NCBI RefSeq assembly: GCF_013822155.1
Contig: NZ_PNJW01000004.1
Coordinates: 47,234-111,233 of the forward strand
Length of the DNA: 64,000 bases
Direction: 5' to 3'
From: Flavobacterium sp.
Lineage (GTDB): Bacteria; Bacteroidota; Bacteroidia; Flavobacteriales; Flavobacteriaceae
Below the pieces are notes generated by a model. It saw nothing but the letters and a program-made list of their open reading frames with translations. It ran no database searches and had not been told where the DNA came from. Each line of letters begins with the position of its first letter. The first letter of the stretch is position 1. Position numbers and translations under genes: made by a program. Shown piece by piece: positions 35,743-45,800 of the stretch.

Positions 35743-37593
35743 ATGTGTGGAATTGTTGGATATATTGGCAATAGAGACGCTTACTCTATTGTAATAAAAG
35801 GATTAAAACGATTAGAATATAGAGGTTACGACAGTGCCGGAGTTATGCTTTATGATGGCAAAGACTTGAAAATATCAAAAACAAAAGGTAAAGTAACTGA
35901 TTTAGAAGCAGTTTCAACTAAGGATAATAATTTCTTTGGTTCTATAGGTATGGGTCATACCCGTTGGGCTACTCACGGAGTTCCAAATGATGTAAATTCG
36001 CATCCTCACCTTTCTAATTCCGGAAACATCGCCATAATTCACAATGGTATCATAGAAAATTATGAACCCTTAAAAAAGGAATTAATAAAAAGAGGTTATG
36101 TTTTTCATTCCGATACTGATACGGAGGTATTAGTTAATTTAATTGAAGACGTTCAGAAAAAAGAAGGTTTGAAATTAGGAAAAGCGGTGCAAGTTGCTTT
36201 AAATCAAGTTGTCGGAGCCTATGCAATTGCAGTTTTTGATAAGAACAAACCGGACGAAATTGTTGTTGCCCGATTAGGAAGTCCGTTAGCCATTGGTGTT
36301 GGTGATGGTGAATTTTTTGTAGCTTCAGATGCTTCGCCTTTTATCGAATATACTTCCAATGCGATTTATTTAGAAGATGAAGAAATGGCCATTGTGCGAC
36401 TTCACAAACCTATCAAAGTTAGAAAAATAAAAGATGATACCTTAGTTGATCCTTATGTTCAGGAATTAAAAATGAACCTGGAACAAATTGAAAAAGGAGG
36501 TTATGACCATTTTATGCTCAAAGAAATATATGAGCAACCCAGTGTTATTAAAGATACTTACCGTGGAAGATTACTTTCTAATAAAGGAATAATCCAAATG
36601 GCTGGTGTAGAAGATAATTTGGAAAAATTCTTAAACGCAGAGCGAATAATAATTGTAGCCTGTGGAACTTCATGGCATGCCGGATTAGTCGCAGAATATG
36701 TAATAGAAGAATTTGCTAGAATTCCCGTAGAAGTTGAATATGCCTCTGAATTCCGTTATAGAAATCCAATCATAAATAAAAAAGATATCGTAATTGCTAT
36801 TTCTCAATCAGGAGAAACAGCGGATACGTTAGCCGCAATTAAATTAGCCAAAGAAAATGGTGCTTTTGTATTTGGTGTTTGTAATGTTGTTGGTTCTTCT
36901 ATTTCAAGAGAAACCAATGCCGGAGCTTATACTCATGCAGGCCCTGAAATCGGTGTAGCTTCTACAAAAGCTTTTACAACACAAATTACAGTTTTAACCT
37001 TAATTGCTTTGCGTTTAGCTAAAGCAAAAGGAACCATGAATAATTCTGACTATCATCGCTACCTTATGGAATTAGAAATGATTCCGGAAAAAGTAACCGA
37101 GGCACTAGTAGGAACAAATGAAATGGCCAAAAAAATCGCTGAAATTTACAAGGACTCTCCTAACTGTTTGTATTTAGGTAGAGGATATAATTTTCCTGTG
37201 GCATTAGAAGGGGCTTTAAAATTAAAAGAGATATCTTATATTCATGCAGAAGGTTATCCTGCGGCTGAAATGAAGCATGGTCCAATCGCATTAATTGACG
37301 AATCCATGCCGGTTATCGTGATTGCTCCTAAAATGGGACATTATGATAAAGTAGTCAGTAATATTCAAGAAATTAAATCAAGAAGTGGTAAAATAATCGC
37401 TGTGGTAACTAAAGGAGACACACAAGTTCGCGAATTAGCTGACCATGTTATTGAAATTCCGGAGACTTCGGATGCTTTATCACCGCTTTTAACCACAATT
37501 CCTCTACAATTACTTTCTTATCACATTGCTGTTTTAAGAGGATGTAATGTTGACCAACCCAGAAACTTAGCAAAATCTGTAACTGTAGAGTAG
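35743..37593 (+). CDS. glmS: Glutamine--fructose-6-phosphate aminotransferase (isomerizing)
   Basis: 616 residues. It makes glucosamine-6-phosphate from fructose-6-phosphate and glutamine, the first step to UDP-GlcNAc for peptidoglycan and LPS. The N-terminal glutaminase (Ntn) domain begins MCGIVGYIGNRDA, with Cys2 as nucleophile; GHTRWATHG and HNGIIENYEPLK follow. Two SIS domains come next (ACGTSWHAGLVAEYVIEE, SQSGETADTLAAIKLAKENGA, VASTKAFTTQ, ALKLKEISYIHAEGYPAAEMKHGPIALI). The end DQPRNLAKSVTVE is the family hallmark. A strong terminator follows, so glmS closes the three-gene unit. No ribozyme-type leader is seen upstream. Confidence 0.98.
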   Translation: MCGIVGYIGNRDAYSIVIKGLKRLEYRGYDSAGVMLYDGKDLKISKTKGKVTDLEAVSTKDNNFFGSIGMGHTRWATHGVPNDVNSHPHLSNSGNIAIIHNGIIENYEPLKKELIKRGYVFHSDTDTEVLVNLIEDVQKKEGLKLGKAVQVALNQVVGAYAIAVFDKNKPDEIVVARLGSPLAIGVGDGEFFVASDASPFIEYTSNAIYLEDEEMAIVRLHKPIKVRKIKDDTLVDPYVQELKMNLEQIEKGGYDHFMLKEIYEQPSVIKDTYRGRLLSNKGIIQMAGVEDNLEKFLNAERIIIVACGTSWHAGLVAEYVIEEFARIPVEVEYASEFRYRNPIINKKDIVIAISQSGETADTLAAIKLAKENGAFVFGVCNVVGSSISRETNAGAYTHAGPEIGVASTKAFTTQITVLTLIALRLAKAKGTMNNSDYHRYLMELEMIPEKVTEALVGTNEMAKKIAEIYKDSPNCLYLGRGYNFPVALEGALKLKEISYIHAEGYPAAEMKHGPIALIDESMPVIVIAPKMGHYDKVVSNIQEIKSRSGKIIAVVTKGDTQVRELADHVIEIPETSDALSPLLTTIPLQLLSYHIAVLRGCNVDQPRNLAKSVTVE

Positions 37594-37618
37594 ACAATAA
37601 AACAACCATTATTTTATT

Positions 37619-37646
37619 AAAAGCGAGAATTTTTCTCGCTTTTTTT
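37619..37646 (+). terminator. Terminator of glmS
   Basis: AAAAGCGAGAA pairs with TTCTCGCTTTT around a T-rich loop and runs into a T-tract. It starts 26 bases after the glmS stop. Confidence 0.85.
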
Positions 37647-37702
37647 ATTAATATCAAAATTATTTGTACTTTGCTCACGAAAACTAACAAAACTCTAACT
37701 TT

Positions 37703-40582
37703 ATGAAAGTGTATTTATTTATTCTGACATTGTTTTTTTGTAGCATCACTTTTGCTCAAACTTCAATTTCAGGGAACGTGGTTGATGAAAAAAATCAACC
37801 CATCCCAGGTGCCAGCATTAAAATTGTTGGCGAAGCGATAGGTGCGGTGACCGATTTTAACGGAAACTTTAGCTTAACTACGCAAAAAAAACCTCCTTTT
37901 TCGGTAGAAGTCTCTTCCATTGGATTTTCAACTAAAACTTTGGAAATCAACGCAAACAACCAAAAAATAAGTGTTGTTTTGTCTGATGAAGAAACGCGTT
38001 TGGATGAAATTGTAGTATCGGCTTCCCGAGCACCTGAAAGGATTAGGGAATCACCTGTTACCATTGAAAGAATGAGCGTTAAAGAAATTAAAAAATCAGC
38101 TTCAGTAACTTTTTATGATGGTTTGGAGAATTTAAAAGAGGTTCAAATGAACACGAGTAGTATGTCTTTTAAATCGATCAATACTAGAGGTTTTGCTACC
38201 GTTGCGAATACTCGTTTTATGCAGTTGGTAGATGGAATGGACAATTCTTCTCCTTTATTGAATTTTGTTTTAGGAAATTTAATTGGGGTTTCAGAAATTG
38301 ACGTTCAAAGTGTTGAATTGTTACCGGGTGCCTCTTCTGCTTTATATGGTGCGAATGCCTTTAACGGTATTTTATTTATGACAAGCAAAAGCCCTTTTAC
38401 AGATGAAGGCGTTTCTGCTTATGCAAAAGTTGGGCAAACTAGTCAAGAAGCTGCCGGAAATAATCTTTATTATGATTATGGAATACGTGTAGCCAAAGCC
38501 TTTACACCTCATTTTGCTGCCAAAGCTAATTTTACGTTCATGAATGGAACGGATTGGTATGCCACTGATTATAGAGACAGAGACTTAGTAAATAATGTTG
38601 GAATTGATAGAACTGACCCGAACTATAATGGTATAAACGTTTATGGTGATGTGGTTTCAACTAATATCAAAAGTGTCGCTTCTGGATTATTAAATGCTGG
38701 AGCAATAACTCCTGCTCAATTTACTGTTTTTAATGCTATTTTGCCAAATCAAAATGTATCAAGAACAGGGTATAACGAAGTTGATATTACGGATAATAAA
38801 GTACAAAATGCTAAAATTGATTTCTCTTTCCACGTTAGACCATGGGCTACGTCCAGTGCAGAATGGGCAAAAGATATCGAGTTTATTTGGCAAAGTAAAT
38901 TTGGTTTTGGTAACACGGTTTATCAAGGAGCAAACAGGTATTATTTGAATGGATTTCAAATGTCACAACATAAATTTGAAGTAACAAGTAAAAACTTCTT
39001 CTTGAGAGGTTATGTTACTTCTGAAGATGGAGGAAATTCTTATGATATGGAATTTACTGCGGTGAATATTAACAGAGTTTGGAAGCCGGATAATACTTGG
39101 TTCGGACAATATGCCGCCACTTATGTACAATCAACGTTAGGTGGAGCTACTCCGGATCAAGCACATGCTGCAGCAAGAAATGTGGCTGATACCGGAAGAT
39201 TTTTACCTGGTTCAGCAGAATATAAAAATGCTTTTAATCAAGTCACAGCTGACCCGGATGTATTAACCGGTTCTAAATTGGTGGATAATTCAAAAATATA
39301 CCATTCTGATGCAAACTATAATTTTAGAGATATTATTAAAATTGCTGAAATTCAAATAGGTGGTTCATACAGAAAATATGATTTGAATTCATTTGGTAGA
39401 ATTTATACGGATACACCTGAAAATGGTCCTATTGATTATGATGAGTATGGTGCTTACGTTCAACTTCAAAAGAAATTTTTACAGGATAAATTCAAATTTA
39501 CAGGTTCTGTTCGTTACGATAAAAGTCAAAATTTTGACGGGAATTATTCTCCAAGAGTATCTTTAGTTTTCTCTCCGGATGAACAAAAAAGACACAATTT
39601 CAGAGGATCTTTTCAAACCGGTTTTAGAAATCCTTCTACACAAGATCAATATATTGGATTTAATGTTGGAAATGCAGTACTTATTGGTTCTGCCGCTGAT
39701 AACTTAGACAGATATTCTGAGGTTAGACCAGTTTCTACTGCTACAGGACAAGCATTTGCAGGAGGTGAATCTGTTGTGATGACAGGACAAAATGCTTATT
39801 TTAATTCTTACACTGCAACATCAGTTCAACAATTCGCTGCGTTGGCAGGGTCAGACCCTATTGCGGCTTCTGCTTTGTTAAAAAGAACAAATGTAGATTT
39901 AGTAAAACCTGAAACTGTACAAGCCTTTGAATTGGGTTATAGAGGTCAATTTGAAAAATTATCTTATGATTTGAATGGGTACTATAATATTTACAATGAC
40001 TTCATTGGTAATTTAAATGTTGTTGCTCCTTTATATGGAACTGCTCAAGATGCTCCGGATCCTACTGCAGGACCAACAAACGCAGGAACACAATCGCTTC
40101 ATGCCTTACAAACAGGAAACATTAGAGCTTATCAACTATACACCAATACGGATATTGAAATTATATCATTAGGATTTGGTGCGGGTGTTTCTTATAAAAT
40201 TTACAAAGATTTTGAAATAGGAGCCAATTATAATTATGCTGAATTTGACTTTGATCAAGAAAAAGACCCAAGTTTTGAAGCCGGATTTAATACTCCAAAG
40301 CACAGAGTTAAAGGATCGTTGAGCAACGATAAATTATTCCCTAATTTCGGATTTAATGTAAGTGCCAGATGGAATTCTGAATATTTATGGCAATCTACTA
40401 TGGTTGACGGTATGATTAGTGAAGCTACAGTAATTGATGCTCAAATTAATTACGGCATTCCTAAATTAAAATCAGTTTTAAAAGTTGGTGCCACTAATAT
40501 TGGAGGAAAAGAATACCAACAAGTATTAGGAGCAGGAGCAATCGGACAACAGTTTTTTGTTGGTATAACCATCAATCAATAA
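37703..40582 (+). CDS. TonB-dependent outer membrane receptor with carboxypeptidase-like domain
   Basis: 959 residues. Signal peptide MKVYLFILTLFFCSITFAQ. Residues ~22-105 are a carboxypeptidase-D regulatory-like domain (ISGNVVDEKNQPIPGASIKIVG ... ITVVLSDE-type IISVVLSDEETRLDEIVVSAS). The plug domain (~115-225) shows FKSINTRGFATVANTRFMQLVDGMDNSSP and VELLPGASSALYGANAFNGILFM. A 22-strand barrel follows, ending with NIGGKEYQQVLGAGAIGQQFFVGITINQ. Such receptors import large or rare solutes across the outer membrane. The SGNH hydrolase lipoprotein gene follows after 24 bases and is likely its partner. The substrate is not shown; lipids or esters would fit the partner. Confidence 0.9.
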   Translation: MKVYLFILTLFFCSITFAQTSISGNVVDEKNQPIPGASIKIVGEAIGAVTDFNGNFSLTTQKKPPFSVEVSSIGFSTKTLEINANNQKISVVLSDEETRLDEIVVSASRAPERIRESPVTIERMSVKEIKKSASVTFYDGLENLKEVQMNTSSMSFKSINTRGFATVANTRFMQLVDGMDNSSPLLNFVLGNLIGVSEIDVQSVELLPGASSALYGANAFNGILFMTSKSPFTDEGVSAYAKVGQTSQEAAGNNLYYDYGIRVAKAFTPHFAAKANFTFMNGTDWYATDYRDRDLVNNVGIDRTDPNYNGINVYGDVVSTNIKSVASGLLNAGAITPAQFTVFNAILPNQNVSRTGYNEVDITDNKVQNAKIDFSFHVRPWATSSAEWAKDIEFIWQSKFGFGNTVYQGANRYYLNGFQMSQHKFEVTSKNFFLRGYVTSEDGGNSYDMEFTAVNINRVWKPDNTWFGQYAATYVQSTLGGATPDQAHAAARNVADTGRFLPGSAEYKNAFNQVTADPDVLTGSKLVDNSKIYHSDANYNFRDIIKIAEIQIGGSYRKYDLNSFGRIYTDTPENGPIDYDEYGAYVQLQKKFLQDKFKFTGSVRYDKSQNFDGNYSPRVSLVFSPDEQKRHNFRGSFQTGFRNPSTQDQYIGFNVGNAVLIGSAADNLDRYSEVRPVSTATGQAFAGGESVVMTGQNAYFNSYTATSVQQFAALAGSDPIAASALLKRTNVDLVKPETVQAFELGYRGQFEKLSYDLNGYYNIYNDFIGNLNVVAPLYGTAQDAPDPTAGPTNAGTQSLHALQTGNIRAYQLYTNTDIEIISLGFGAGVSYKIYKDFEIGANYNYAEFDFDQEKDPSFEAGFNTPKHRVKGSLSNDKLFPNFGFNVSARWNSEYLWQSTMVDGMISEATVIDAQINYGIPKLKSVLKVGATNIGGKEYQQVLGAGAIGQQFFVGITINQ

Positions 40583-40606
40583 TATAATAACATAATTTTT
40601 AATACT

Positions 40607-42094
40607 ATGATAAAAAATATAAAATGGCTATTCCTGGTTTCTTTAACCATTGTAGCTTGTAGCGATGATGAAACTGTCGTTGTAAATAATACTTCGGATG
40701 GGTTGCCCTTAACTGCCGGTTCTGCTGATTTTTCTAACTATGTTTCTTTAGGAAATTCATTGACAGCTGGCTATTGTGACAATGCTCTTTTTATTGAAGG
40801 CCAAGCCAATTCGTATCCTGCCATCTTAGCAAATCAATTTGCTTTAGTGGGTGGTGGAGAATTTAAAATTCCTTACACGAATGATAACACAGGAGGTTTG
40901 TTGTTAGGTGGAAATGTAATTGCCGGTCCTAGACTTTATTTTAATGGTGCGGGACCGGTTCCGGTAACGGGTATTCCAACAACAGAAGTTTCTACTGTTT
41001 TAGCAGGACCTTTTAATAATATGGGTGTTCCGGGAGCGAAAAGTTTTCATTTATTGGCCCCTGGTTATGGTAATGTTGCCGGTGTAGCAACCGGTCAAGC
41101 GAATCCTTACTTTGTTCGTTTTGCTTCGTCTCCTTCTACAACTATTTTAGCGGATGCTTCTGCTCAAGACCCAACTTTCTTCTCTTTATGGATTGGAAAT
41201 AATGATGTGCTTGGTTATGCCACTTCAGGAGGTTCCGGAACAAACCAAACAGGAAATTTTGATCCTGCTACGTATGGTCCTAATGACATCACAGACCCAA
41301 ATGTATTTGCTAATGTTTATACTGCTTTAGTTGACGGAATGACTGCCAATGGTGCAAAAGGGGTGGTTGCTAATTTACCTTATGTAACAACAATACCTTA
41401 CTTTACTACGGTTCCTCATAATCCTGTTCCACTTGATACTGCAAAGGCAGCTCAATTAAATGCCGGTTTTGCGGCTTATAATAATGGCTTATTATTTGCT
41501 CAATCTGTTGGATTATTAACTGCTGACGAAGTAACAAGAAGAACTATTTCATTCACGGCTTCCAATACAAACAAAGTAGTTATGGTTGATAGTTATTTAA
41601 CTAATTTGGCTGCTTATGGAATTCCATCATACAGACAAGCGACTTCGGAAGATTTAGTCGTTTTACCGGCAAGAAATTTTATTGGAACTGCTGTTGGAGG
41701 TAATCCTGCACAAATCAATGGCGTTTCTGTGCCATTAGCAGATAATTGGATTTTGTCTAAAGATGAAATTCTTGAAGTTAAAACGGCTACAGATGCTTAC
41801 AATGCAACTATTCAATCTATTGCAAGTGCTAAAGGGTTGGCTTTTGTGGATGCAAATGCCTTAATGACTCGAGTAGCGAATGGCGGTATTACAGCTGATA
41901 ATTTTACTGTAACGTCAAACTATGTAACCGGAGGAGGTTTCTCTTTGGATGGTGTACATCCTAGTCCTAGAGGATATGCTTTGATTTCAAATGAATTCAT
42001 TAAAGCAATTAATGCAACGTACGGTTCTAACTTTAAAGGAGTTAGTTTAGGAAGTTACAGAATATTATATCCTCAAAACCCGGATAATTTTTAA
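40607..42094 (+). CDS. SGNH/GDSL-family hydrolase lipoprotein
   Basis: 495 residues. The signal peptide ends in a lipobox (TIVAC, Cys18), followed by Ser-Asp-Asp-Glu, the acidic tag that directs Bacteroidota lipoproteins to the cell surface. Catalytic blocks: block I YVSLGNSLTAGYC with nucleophile Ser51; block III LWIGNNDVLGYA with the Asn; block V LDGVHPSPRGYALI with the Asp/His pair. It is therefore predicted to be an active esterase or lipase on the outside of the outer membrane. It is the second gene after the TonB receptor and is followed by a strong terminator, so the two form a unit for capture of an ester substrate. Confidence 0.88.
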   Translation: MIKNIKWLFLVSLTIVACSDDETVVVNNTSDGLPLTAGSADFSNYVSLGNSLTAGYCDNALFIEGQANSYPAILANQFALVGGGEFKIPYTNDNTGGLLLGGNVIAGPRLYFNGAGPVPVTGIPTTEVSTVLAGPFNNMGVPGAKSFHLLAPGYGNVAGVATGQANPYFVRFASSPSTTILADASAQDPTFFSLWIGNNDVLGYATSGGSGTNQTGNFDPATYGPNDITDPNVFANVYTALVDGMTANGAKGVVANLPYVTTIPYFTTVPHNPVPLDTAKAAQLNAGFAAYNNGLLFAQSVGLLTADEVTRRTISFTASNTNKVVMVDSYLTNLAAYGIPSYRQATSEDLVVLPARNFIGTAVGGNPAQINGVSVPLADNWILSKDEILEVKTATDAYNATIQSIASAKGLAFVDANALMTRVANGGITADNFTVTSNYVTGGGFSLDGVHPSPRGYALISNEFIKAINATYGSNFKGVSLGSYRILYPQNPDNF

Positions 42095-42114
42095 TTTATC
42101 ATACAAACTATATC

Positions 42115-42147
42115 AAAACCACCTTCGCAACAAGGTGGTTTTTTTAT
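42115..42147 (+). terminator. Terminator of the receptor/hydrolase unit
   Basis: AAAACCACCTT pairs with AAGGTGGTTTT around a six- to seven-base loop, followed by a T-run. Confidence 0.9.
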
Positions 42148-42226
42148 TTTGCTACACTATTTACAAGCATTTCATCAGCTTGCTTCGAATACTTCAAAAA
42201 ATGATAAAAAAAACATCCTTTTGCTA

Positions 42227-42256
42227 TTGATTTTGTATTTTTAAAAATTATCTTTG
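42227..42256 (+). promoter_or_regulatory. Promoter of atpDC
   Basis: TTG (42227-42229), a 19-base spacer, then TATCTTTG (42249-42256) fit the Bacteroidota TTG-N19-TAnnTTTG consensus. The atpD start lies 61 bases downstream, leaving a leader of about 50 bases. Confidence 0.75.
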
Positions 42257-42314
42257 CACTCTGAAAAAAGATATGTTTTTTATAATCTTAAATAGCTATT
42301 AAATAAATACATAA

Positions 42315-43829
<1,515 letters not shown>

Positions 43830-43836
43830 AACAATG

Positions 43837-43881
43837 GATAATTGACAATGAATAATTGTCAATTGTTAATCATCAATTATC
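43837..43881. repeat. Intergenic hairpin repeat between atpD and atpC
   Basis: AATTGACAAT (43840-43849) is perfectly complementary to ATTGTCAATT (43855-43864) with a five-base loop. The outer GATAATTGA (43837-43845) can also pair with TCAATTATC (43873-43881). These are alternative folds inside the 61-base gap. There is no T-run, so it is not a clear terminator. It may set the beta:epsilon ratio through mRNA processing, or be a copy of a dispersed AATTGACAATT-type repeat. Confidence 0.75.
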
Positions 43882-43890
43882 AATTAAATT

Positions 43891-44172
43891 ATGATTTTAG
43901 AAATAGTATCACCGGAAGCTACCTTATTCAAAGGCGAAATCACTTCAATTACCTTACCCGGAGTTGATGGTTCGTTTCAGATATTGAATAATCACGCCCC
44001 TATCGTTTCTATTTTAAAACAAGGCACCGTTAAAATAACAGCTCCTAGTTTTAAAATCAATAAAGAAGTTGCAGATAAATTTACCAAAGTAAATGATCAA
44101 AACTACACGATTGAAGTTACGTCCGGGACCATTGAAATGAAAAACAATAAAGTAATTGTATTAGCTGACTAA
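43891..44172 (+). CDS. atpC: ATP synthase F1 subunit epsilon
   Basis: 93 residues, shorter than the ~135-residue E. coli protein. Only the N-terminal beta-sandwich domain is present (MILEIVSPEATLFKGEITSITLPGVDGSFQILNNHAPIVSIL ... IEVTSGTIEMKNNKVIVLAD). The C-terminal two-helix domain that inhibits ATP hydrolysis in E. coli is absent. This short form is usual in Bacteroidota, so the enzyme must be controlled otherwise. It lies 61 bases after atpD and ends before a terminator that overlaps the convergent regulator gene. Confidence 0.95.
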   Translation: MILEIVSPEATLFKGEITSITLPGVDGSFQILNNHAPIVSILKQGTVKITAPSFKINKEVADKFTKVNDQNYTIEVTSGTIEMKNNKVIVLAD

Positions 44173-44192
44173 TACTTTTAAAAATACTGATA

Positions 44193-44223
44193 GAAAGCCT
44201 CACCAACGTGGGGCTTTCTTAAT
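44193..44223. terminator. Terminator of atpDC overlapping the convergent regulator stop
   Basis: GAAAGCCTCAC (44193-44203) pairs with GTGGGGCTTTC (44208-44218) around a four-base loop, then TT AATTTT follows. The hairpin covers the last codons and stop of the minus-strand regulator gene (stop at 44200-44202). Confidence 0.85.
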
Positions 44224-45723
44224 TTTAGGAGTTGTTATTACAGTGTAAGCCAGTTGTAATTTACTTATCACTATTTCTATTTCCTCTTCATTCAAATGAC
44301 CGAATCCTAACCGAATGGCACAGGTGTTTTTGTCTTGATAAAGAATGGTTTTAGGTAAAAATAAATCTAATTTTGAGGCTTCTTCAGCCAGTTGAAGAAG
44401 CGAAATCGAAGGTTGAAATGTAATCCAAATGGCTAAACCTCCAGACGGTTTTTTAAAATATACAGTGTCATTAAAGTACTTTTTCAGGCATTCACAAAGA
44501 TAATCACGTCTTCGCTTATAGGTAATGATGTTTTTTTTAAGCAAACGATGAATTTCCCCTTCATGAATTAATTCTGAAAGCATTTGTTCCTGAATCAAAT
44601 CACCTTGTCGGTCTACCATTTGTAAATAGTTTTTGGCTTCAGCAATTAAATTCTCAGGAGCCACAACAAATCCGGTTTGAAAACTTGGTAAAAATGATTG
44701 TCCCAGTTTCCCCAAATAGATTATCATTCCATTGGCATCTGCACTCGCCATAGGTAACATTGCAGTTCCTTCCAATTGGAAATCATAATCATAGTCATCT
44801 TCAATAATGGCAAATTGATAGGCTTTTGCCAGTTCCATTAATTTAATGCGTCGCTCAGCTGACAGGGAATAGGTAGTCGGATAATCTCTATTCGAACAAA
44901 TATAAACACAACGGATTTTTCCTTTAGTAAAGTGTTTTTCGATATAATCAATATCTAAGCCGTTTTCATCCATCGGAATGGTAATAATTGTCGCTCCGGC
45001 CTCTTGAAAAATCATATTCGCATTATGATTGCTTAACTGGCCAACTAAAACAATTTCTTTTTTTCGAATCACCAATTGCGAAATAATATACAAACTTAAT
45101 TCTGTACTTCTGGTGCTGATGACGTTTTGAGGCTGCACATGAAAACCGCGAGAAGCATTTAAATAATTGCACAATTGATTTTCAAATGCAGAATTCTTTG
45201 ATTTTGAATTGGGGTTCCATTTTGAAATTAATGATTTTCTTTTCATGGAAGCACTATACCATTTTGAAAATTCGTAAACAGGATGTAACCTCAAATCGGG
45301 TTGTCCGTCATTTAAACTATATTTTGCTTCTGAATATTCATTGGTGGAAGACAAAAGGAAAGAAGTTTCAAAGGGAAACCCCGTGTTTTTTGGATACCGA
45401 TGCACATCTCCAATTTTATTGGATTGTGCTTTAAGAGCTGTCTTTTTGGGCTTAGGGTCTAATATAAATGTTCCTTTGTTAGCAATGATTTCAACCCAGC
45501 CTTGGGAAGCTAATTCGTCATACACAGCAACAGCCGTATTTCTGTGAATTTGGAATAATTCTTTAAACGTTCTGGTTCCCGGTAATGCTGTTCCGGCACT
45601 TAAATAGCCTCTTTGAATGGCATTGATAATTTGTTGGGCTATTTGAATATATACTGCTGTGTTGCTCGATTTGTCAAATTGAATCAAGGCTGTTAGGAGG
45701 GAATTAACCGGACTATCTTTCAT
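44200..45723 (-). CDS. MocR-like GntR regulator with a degenerate aminotransferase domain
   Basis: 507 residues. The N-terminal GntR winged helix (~15-85: VYIQIAQQIINAIQRGYLSAGTALPGTRTFKELFQIHRNTAVAVYDEL, WVEIIANKGTFI) is followed by a type I aminotransferase-fold domain (~125-495). In MocR proteins PLP binds a Lys in a GTFSK-type motif. The aligned sequence here is YLGKLGQSFLPSFQTGFVV, with Gln342 in the Lys position and Gln349 in place of the phosphate-binding Arg. The HQxP segment is also changed (NRDYPTTYSLS). EDDYDYDF and IRLGFG are kept. So PLP probably does not bind as a Schiff base and the effector is unknown. It diverges from a TonB receptor gene. Confidence 0.88.
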   Translation of the reverse strand: MKDSPVNSLLTALIQFDKSSNTAVYIQIAQQIINAIQRGYLSAGTALPGTRTFKELFQIHRNTAVAVYDELASQGWVEIIANKGTFILDPKPKKTALKAQSNKIGDVHRYPKNTGFPFETSFLLSSTNEYSEAKYSLNDGQPDLRLHPVYEFSKWYSASMKRKSLISKWNPNSKSKNSAFENQLCNYLNASRGFHVQPQNVISTRSTELSLYIISQLVIRKKEIVLVGQLSNHNANMIFQEAGATIITIPMDENGLDIDYIEKHFTKGKIRCVYICSNRDYPTTYSLSAERRIKLMELAKAYQFAIIEDDYDYDFQLEGTAMLPMASADANGMIIYLGKLGQSFLPSFQTGFVVAPENLIAEAKNYLQMVDRQGDLIQEQMLSELIHEGEIHRLLKKNIITYKRRRDYLCECLKKYFNDTVYFKKPSGGLAIWITFQPSISLLQLAEEASKLDLFLPKTILYQDKNTCAIRLGFGHLNEEEIEIVISKLQLAYTVITTPKIKKAPRW

Positions 45724-45732
45724 TTTAATAGT

Positions 45733-45750
45733 GGACTAGTTTAATCGTCC
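45733..45750. promoter_or_regulatory. Candidate operator between regulator and TonB receptor
   Basis: GGACTAGTTTAATCGTCC is an imperfect palindrome (12 of 18 positions symmetric, with GGAC/GTCC ends). It sits in the 77-base divergent gap, just upstream of the receptor's -7 box and overlapping where its -33 would be. That fits a binding site for the GntR-type regulator next to it. Confidence 0.45.
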
Positions 45751-45760
45751 GGAAAGTTAC

Positions 45761-45768
45761 TACTTTTG
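45761..45768 (+). promoter_or_regulatory. -7 promoter box of the TonB receptor gene
   Basis: TACTTTTG fits TAnnTTTG and lies 32 bases before the ATG at 45801. The -33 position has TTT, not TTG, which suggests a weak promoter that may need activation. Confidence 0.55.
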
Positions 45769-45800
45769 ACTCGTTTTTAACTCATTTAACATTTCAAAAA

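Noticed and set aside
43891..44172. atpC as a truncated gene
   Set aside because: The short form without the C-terminal helices is usual in this phylum. The N-terminal domain is complete and a terminator follows.
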